Shown here: piece after piece, positions 58,946-64,000 of the stretch
Numbering within the stretch: position 1 is the stretch's first letter
Layout: every line of letters begins with the position of its first letter
From: Escallonia rubra
Taxonomy: Eukaryota > Streptophyta > Magnoliopsida > Escalloniales > Escalloniaceae
Direction of reading: 5' to 3'
Length of the DNA stretch: 64,000 bases
Assembly: GCA_033065855.1 (NCBI GenBank)
Contig: JAVXUO010002965.1
Span: 172,001 to 236,000 of the forward strand
Notes under the pieces: model-generated
What the model saw: the letters and a program-made list of their open reading frames with translations, nothing else
Told to the model about the DNA's origin: nothing
The model's database searches: none
Made by a program: the position numbers and the translations under genes

Positions 58946-59245
58946 ATGGCTGAAGAATATTCTCACTTAGCAGATTTGGTTTGTATCGTTAGCCAACTAC
59001 AGAAGGACTTTCAGACTGATTTTGTAGCCCTGGCATATCAGAAGGCACAAAGTTCCAAGGATATTGAAAACCTTAGGAAGAAGGGTAAAAGAGAGCAAGA
59101 AGATGAGTCTAAGCTGGAGAAGAAGGAAGATAAGAAGAAAGTCGAGTTTGATTGGCAGTATGAGTTAGAGGATGAAGACGAAAAACCCGCCACGCCAGAA
59201 TTGAAGGAAAAGTTGGCCAACTCGAGTCCTAGATTGGCCGGATGA
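58946..59245 (+). CDS. Charged coiled-coil frame, possible gag N-terminus
   Basis: A 99-codon frame starts MAEEYSHLADLVCIVSQLQK. Its second half is very rich in Lys/Glu/Asp (KKGKREQEDESKLEKKEDKK), giving a likely coiled coil. No catalytic motif. It is on the same strand as, and 2 kb upstream of, the gag-protease remnant and may be its first part, cut off by later insertions. That link is inference. It could instead be an unrelated small frame. Confidence 0.35.
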   Translation: MAEEYSHLADLVCIVSQLQKDFQTDFVALAYQKAQSSKDIENLRKKGKREQEDESKLEKKEDKKKVEFDWQYELEDEDEKPATPELKEKLANSSPRLAG

Positions 59246-59644
59246 GAAGGGCAGATGACCGCTAGTAGGGCTGCAACTTGGGTGGGCTGAATAGGCCGAA
59301 AGGTCAAACCATGCCCTGCCCACTCTAAAAAACTTGTGCCCGTGCTCTCCTAGCCAATCTATGAGACAAATAATGTATGTCCATGCCCAACCCATGAATG
59401 TTTTGGTGGGCACGGGCTGGACATAGGCTACCCACGAGTTGCCCATGGTTTCATATTGGTTTTTTGTTTACTTAATTTTAACGCATACCACTTATCATCA
59501 AAGTCTATTAATCAGTCATGAGATTTTATTTATTTAATCGTTAAGCAAATTATTTACCATCGAAGTCTACTAATTAGTCATGATAATAAAGAAGAGTATA
59601 GTGAAGTCTAAAAATGGATTTAGTTATAAGCATGGAAACAAAGT
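59246..59644. other. Spacer with possible TIR start
   Basis: Contains 'tagggctgcaacttgggtgg' near 59263, like one end of a hAT-type MITE, without a visible partner end. No genes. Confidence 0.35.
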
Positions 59645-60932
59645 TGAAACCAATAAAATAAACCTAAAGGGGGGTGGGGGGAGGTGAATATGGTTTTAAG
59701 ACTACTTTAAAAATTAACAAACAACAAACCTCAATCTCAATAACTCAAATAAGCAAACAACCAATCTCAACACAAATGTAAAACGATAATGTAAAGAGAG
59801 AAGGGTTTAGAGATACTTGACAAGGAGAATTAAATGGTTCGGCTTGATATACCCACAAGCCTACGTCCACCCCTTCAAGGAAGTCCCTTGAAAGACCCTA
59901 GAATCCACTAGTATGATCTTCCTTACGGGTCAAGATCGAACCTCTTACAATCCCTTGATGCTATGCCCACATCAAGAACAAGCTTTGACAAACCCAAAGC
60001 TCCAAAGCTTGACAACCCCAAGCTTTGATACAAGAACCTTTCAATGAAGAAATGTGTACAAGATTTCACTCTCAATAAGTAGATGAGTACAAGTTGAAGT
60101 ACTAGAATAAGAGAGATGAGTGTATGATGACTTATGAAAGTGTATATCTCTCAAATGTAAGCTCACAATAAATGCTCTCTTGAAAAGGATGAGAAATCAA
60201 TGAAAACAAGAGAGATTTGAACAATTGCTTTGATCTTTGAGAATATGAAAGATAAGAGAGCTTTGAATGCAATTGATAAATGAAAACTATGCCCAAGAAG
60301 AGTATTTATAGGGTTGGGAATTAATATGACCGTTTGGAGTTAGGTAAGGCATTAAATGCGCCAAACGGTAAATGCAGTCGACTGTAATGTCCCATTGCAG
60401 TCGACTGTATTCCCAAAAGTAGCCGTTGGAAATTCAAATTTCCAACTTGCAGTCGACTGCAATGCAATGCAGTCGACTGTAATAGGCTACTGGAAGTATT
60501 GCAGTCGACTGCATTCCAATGCAGTCGATTGTAATACCTCACTGCCCAACTTGCAGTCGACTGCATTCCAATGCAGTCGATTGCATTCTTGAAAATGCAG
60601 TTTCCTTGTTTTTAAAGCATGAAAAACTTTTATGCATGCAAGGGAAACCTATGGGCAATTTCTAGGTATACAGTCATCGTAACAATCATCTCTCTATGTC
60701 TATTTTACAAGGAAGGAAATAAAAGCATGAAAACTTCAATCGACGAATTCTTTCTTTGATGTGTTCCGTTGAGAGTCTTTGACCGTGTTGCTCGTCTAAT
60801 AATCCGTTTGCATGAGTATGAGATAGTTCCTATTGCTTCATCAACTCAATGCATGTTAGACAACATAAACATCAATGTTAGTTATCATCAAAACCAAATA
60901 TAATCCTAGGTTAAATAACCGTAGGGTTAACA
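59645..60932 (-). mobile_element. Solo LTR of copia/SIRE type
   Basis: Begins TGAAACCAAT and ends GGGTTAACA, with a perfect TSD AAAGT at 59640-59644 and 60933-60937. Minus-strand landmarks are TTTTGATGATAACTAACATT near the start and a C-rich run before the end (complement of 59669-59690), both typical of SIRE/Maximus copia LTRs. No internal region follows, so LTR-LTR recombination removed the body. It contains an eightfold CAGTCGACTG array. Confidence 0.85.
60374..60584. repeat. Eight CAGTCGA(C/T)TG palindromes
   Basis: Six CAGTCGACTG and two CAGTCGATTG sites, partly in pairs separated by 'cattccaatg' or 'caatgcaatg'. Each is a self-complementary 10-mer around a GTCGAC core, so there is one motif about every 26 bp in the U3-like part of the LTR. 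Confidence 0.95.
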
Positions 60933-61257
60933 AAAGTTTTAGGATAAAGTAAAAGAGAAAGGCAAGGGTTTCAAAACAATCTTACGATGTCTAATCCTGT
61001 AATAAGAAATAAGGGAGAAAGAAATAAGTTTTCAAAGGTCTCTAAACGCATATGGTTAGAGGTTTTCAAAGACTAAAGGAAACAAAAATCACGTATCTTG
61101 TACACATAAAAATTATATATCCTTGTCAAGATGTACATGCGTGCATTGGGCCTCTATGGAGTCAACCATAACTAGTTAATCTAGATTTTTCACTGCACCC
61201 TAATAGGAGCCGCGTCTCTGGTTGGTTCGTCACCCTGGATGATGTCTGAGTCCGGAC

Positions 61258-61990
61258 ATGGGAAGATGTAGTATGGGAATTTGTGAATTAGTATTACAAC
61301 ACAAATGTGGACAGTACCCAGAGAGATTTGGGGACTCCCAAGCAGGAGCCGAGGGATTCGATATCTGCTTTTATACTAAGATGAAGAAGCAAGGTCGCTC
61401 AGATGGTAAACCACCCTATAGAAGAAGATCAAGTCAACATAGTGAGGAACAATTTGTTATCGGTGTACCACGAATACGTCTTTGGGCATTACCCTAAGCC
61501 GTTCAAGTCTTTGATATGATCCCTAGTGCAAATTGAAGACGCGATCAACAAGAGGACCATTTCCTGATAAACGAAGCCAGGAGTCTATCGAACTAGTACA
61601 AGGGATTCTAACGCCCGACCTAAGCCTATACAATGCCAACAATGTCCAGCGTAACAAGTAGTGTCCTGGGAAGCCAGTACTGAACTTGGACAGAAGTTTT
61701 CCCCACTGACTACTCCATTGCCTAAGGTGTTTGAGCAGTTTTTACGGAGGGTTATGATTTTCAAAGTACCCGCTACCCTCACTTTAATAGTTATACCCAA
61801 GGGGTATGATGTCCAAGCTTTTTGCGCATACCACCGGGGAAAGGGCTATCCCACGAAGAGATGTATCACCCTTCGACATGCTATTAAAAACCTTATGGAC
61901 GAGGATGAAGCCTCCCTTCTTGCCAAGCCCAACATAAGAAAAGAACCCTTGCCAGCTCATAAGGTTAATGCCAACGACAATGTTCTGTGA
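61258..61990 (+). pseudogene. Gypsy-like gag remnant (+ strand)
   Basis: Fragments in shifting frames, ending with 61661-61990: TPLPKVFEQFLRRVMIFKVP and then AFCAYHRGKGYPTKRCITLR followed by HAIKNLMDEDE. The CxYHxGxGHxTxxC..L+..I..L block is the zinc-binding segment found before the protease in a large group of plant gypsy-like gag proteins. Upstream, 61258-61497 holds the KKQGRSDGKPPYRRRSSQ segment. Stops interrupt it at several places. Confidence 0.75.
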
Positions 61991-62470
61991 GTGCTAGACC
62001 CTTCCACACTCATCACACTAGTCAGTCAGTATGTGAAGGTTAATCTATTTTTCGTTCATGACTCCTTACCAGAATTTTGTGATGTGAGCTTGTGGGAAGA
62101 GTTGATGGAAGGTAAAGCCTTCTCTGTAGCAGAAGAGGATTACGATGAGGACATAAGTTTTGTGTTCAGTCCCAATACCACTGTGTCGCATTTGACGAGG
62201 TCTGGTCTAGCTTACCAGACAAACCCCTGGCCAGCTATGTCAAATCCGATATTCTCCCAAAATTCGGCAGGTGATGAAATGTTGAGACAACTAAAAAAGA
62301 CCCAAGCCAACATCTCTATTTGGGGATTGCTGTATGCATCTTGGTTCATAGACATGCCTTGATTAAGCTGCTCAGCAAGGGCCAAATATGCATACCGACC
62401 AACCAGATGAGCTATCCCATGTACTCGAGGCTATTCATTACGGAAGTGTTCTTACATTTTGTGATCCGAT

Positions 62471-62878
62471 TTGCCAAAGTCAGGACCAAGCCACAATCAC
62501 CCACTCCATATCACTATATGGGCTCTTGATAAGCTGGCTCCTTTAGTCCTCATAGATAATGGTTCTGCCCTCAATGTCTATCTCTTGTGTACTGTTCAAG
62601 CCCTTGGTATCGATCCCTCAGAGTTCACCCCTTCTAGTCAAGTAGTGAGAGCCTATGACAACACCAGATGAGAGGTCATTGGCACAGTCAAATTTCCTAT
62701 GGCGATCAGAGCAGCTAAAGTGGAGTTCCAGGTGTTAGATATTTCCGCTGCCTTCAATTTCTTGCTTGGAAGGCCATGGATAAATATCAGAGTGATCCCA
62801 TCTACCCTGCATCAGAAGTTTAAATTCTTACTTGACAAAACCGTTTTTACAATCATGGGAGATTCTAAACCACCCTAG
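62471..62878 (+). pseudogene. Retropepsin remnant, one in-frame stop
   Basis: Continuous in frame except for a TGA at 62669-62671. It reads PLVLIDNGSALNVYLLC (Asn in place of the catalytic-triad Ser/Thr: DNGS), then VRAYDNTR-stop-EVIGTVKFPM, then FQVLDISAAFNFLLGRPWIN and PSTLHQKFKFL. LLGRPWI and SLHQK are characteristic of this protease group. It sits downstream of the gag zinc block. Confidence 0.8.
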
Positions 62879-63069
62879 ATAGGACATGTAGAAGATAAAA
62901 AGAACAGTGTTACAATCCCACATGACTTATTAGACCTGCTTCTTAGTGGGTTTAGAGTTCAAAGAAGTTTGCCTTGTTGAAATATATCTCAATTTCTCAC
63001 CTCACAGTAACACCATAGTACTCCCCATAATGTGGAAACTCCATTACCTCCCCAGAAAGGGTTTAGGTG

Positions 63070-63170
63070 CGATTGCTAGGGCCTTCCTAGCTTCCCTGTT
63101 CTAGAAAACAAGAGAGATCAGTTCGGGTTGAGATACAAGCCCATGAAGAAAGAGAGGAAATAAGCCTTTA
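63070..63170 (+). pseudogene. G-patch-like segment after the protease
   Basis: The frame ENKRDQFGLRYKPMKKERK resembles the G-patch tail (FGLGYKP) that follows the protease in some plant gypsy gag-pro proteins. It is followed by broken frames (YYRFLEPVYNKETQKL, VEYYRDHPGAKINPELDDLD) up to the LTR. No RT, RNase H or integrase motif appears between here and 63553. Confidence 0.6.
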
Positions 63171-63553
63171 GGAGAATAGCCTATGCCAAGAAAGCCCAGG
63201 AGGAAGGACAACTCATAGACTTTCAGGTCATGTCTTAGGTCCCTATGCTAAACAAATATCTCGTCGAGGAGGGATAAGAAGGACCTTACTACAGATTCCT
63301 TGAGCCAGTCTATAACAAGGAGACCCAGAAGCTAATAAGTAGATAGGAAATTTTTCATGAATGTGAGTGGGTGGAAGATGAGAAATTCCCACCTGACTGA
63401 GTTGAGCCACGATGGTGCCTCTTATTGGATGGTTTTCACCAAGGCGACATGCAGAATTACAAGATCGAATACAGATTGCTAGATGTGGTGGAATATTACC
63501 GAGATCATCCTGGTGCCAAGATTAATCCTGAACTAGATGATCTAGATGCTTAT

Positions 63554-64000
63554 TGTAGACACTACATTTTTTGGTCATTTTTAATTAAATAATTATTGGG
63601 CTTTATTATTAATTAGAGTTTCTTATTAGGGGTTAGGGCCTAATAATATAACTTAATTAATGTAGTCTAGTTGTCCAGTCCAATCCAATCCAGTTCAGTT
63701 ATCTAGTCCAGTGCAACAGTCCAGTTGTCCAGTCAGTAATCAGTTGTCCAGTCAGTAATCAGGCTCAGTCCAGTCCAACTAGGTCAGTTCAGTCCAGATG
63801 TCTAGATTGTGATTTTCTTAGAATTTTTCAGGAATTATTTGTGATCTACCCTTGATGCAAGTGATTAAATCATTGATTTACATGAAGTATGAAGATAATT
63901 GCCAAATATGGTACATCCCATCTAAGAAATCAGAGGTAAAAACCGAATTAGGGTCAGATAATGCCCCAAAATTTGGGAAAACAATTATAAAGTGTTCCCA
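63554..64000 (+). mobile_element. TGTAGACAC-family LTR, cut by window end
   Basis: Starts TGTAGACACTACATTTTTTGG. It shares 'gggcctaataatata' and the CCAGTCCAGT-rich block with the LTR at 10367 and, more weakly, 28945. Tandem CCAGTTGTCCAGTCAGTAATC units lie at 63720-63765. It directly follows the gag-protease-G-patch remnant. Confidence 0.75.

Noticed and set aside
1..64000. tRNA, rRNA or snoRNA genes
   Set aside because: No cloverleaf with A and B boxes and no rRNA segments were recognised by eye. A dedicated scan was not possible.
1..64000. A new multi-gene system
   Set aside because: Apart from CSN5, every coding stretch I could identify is a transposon protein remnant or a captured gene fragment.

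Overview
The window is plant nuclear DNA, almost certainly from a eudicot. It holds one recognisable host gene in a landscape of nested transposable elements. Bacterial-style operons, tRNA/rRNA genes and CRISPR arrays are absent. The eukaryotic signs are GT-AG introns, long AT-rich spacers, CT/GT microsatellites, and plant element families identified by protein motifs, terminal sequences and target-site duplications (TSDs).

The host gene is CSN5, the catalytic subunit of the COP9 signalosome, on the + strand at 36007-56656. Six exons (36007-36411, 49720-50001, 50086-50233, 50386-50468, 56389-56466, 56567-56656) join in frame to 361 codons plus a stop. The JAMM zinc-site residues E85, H147, H149 and D160 are all present. 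Coding sequence is 1.09 kb of a 20.6-kb gene. Intron 1 (13.3 kb) and intron 4 (5.9 kb) are swollen by transposons and the other three introns are 84-152 bp. Intron 1 carries a 9.4-kb antisense Ty3/gypsy element (37349-46772, TSD TTTGT), itself hit by a 1.06-kb non-autonomous hAT element and a 339-bp TIR element. Intron 4 carries a 4.2-kb antisense hAT transposon with a decayed DUF659-type transposase.

Left of CSN5: 1-843 is the end of a Mutator-like element. 1692-7174 is a truncated antisense gypsy element cut by another LTR at 7175. 10367-27291 is an LTR of a 'TGTAGACAC' family, split by a 15.2-kb antisense gypsy element (10977-26151, TSD AAACT). That element contains two solo LTRs (TSDs CAGTC and TAATT/TAATC) and a Helitron (21860-24246), and the Helitron contains a Mutator-like element with a GC-rich interior (22177-23432, TSD TATAAATTT). 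A second TGTAGACAC LTR at 28945 is split by a 3.2-kb CACTA element (29226-32414, TSD TTT) that carries exon-like pieces of a host gene. Between it and CSN5 lie two related 1.1-kb terminal-inverted-repeat elements around a LINE fragment. The one next to the CSN5 promoter carries a WD40-like gene fragment.

Right of CSN5: an intergenic stretch, then a gypsy-like element on the + strand with gag, a retropepsin and a G-patch remnant but no visible reverse transcriptase before its LTR at 63554. A complete solo LTR of copia/SIRE type (59645-60932, TSD AAAGT) interrupts it.

I found no new multi-gene system. The most informative content is the nested insertion history, captured gene fragments, and a conserved essential gene kept open across very large introns. 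All element coding regions seen are broken by stops, frameshifts or deletions. Identities were judged by eye, with no database search.
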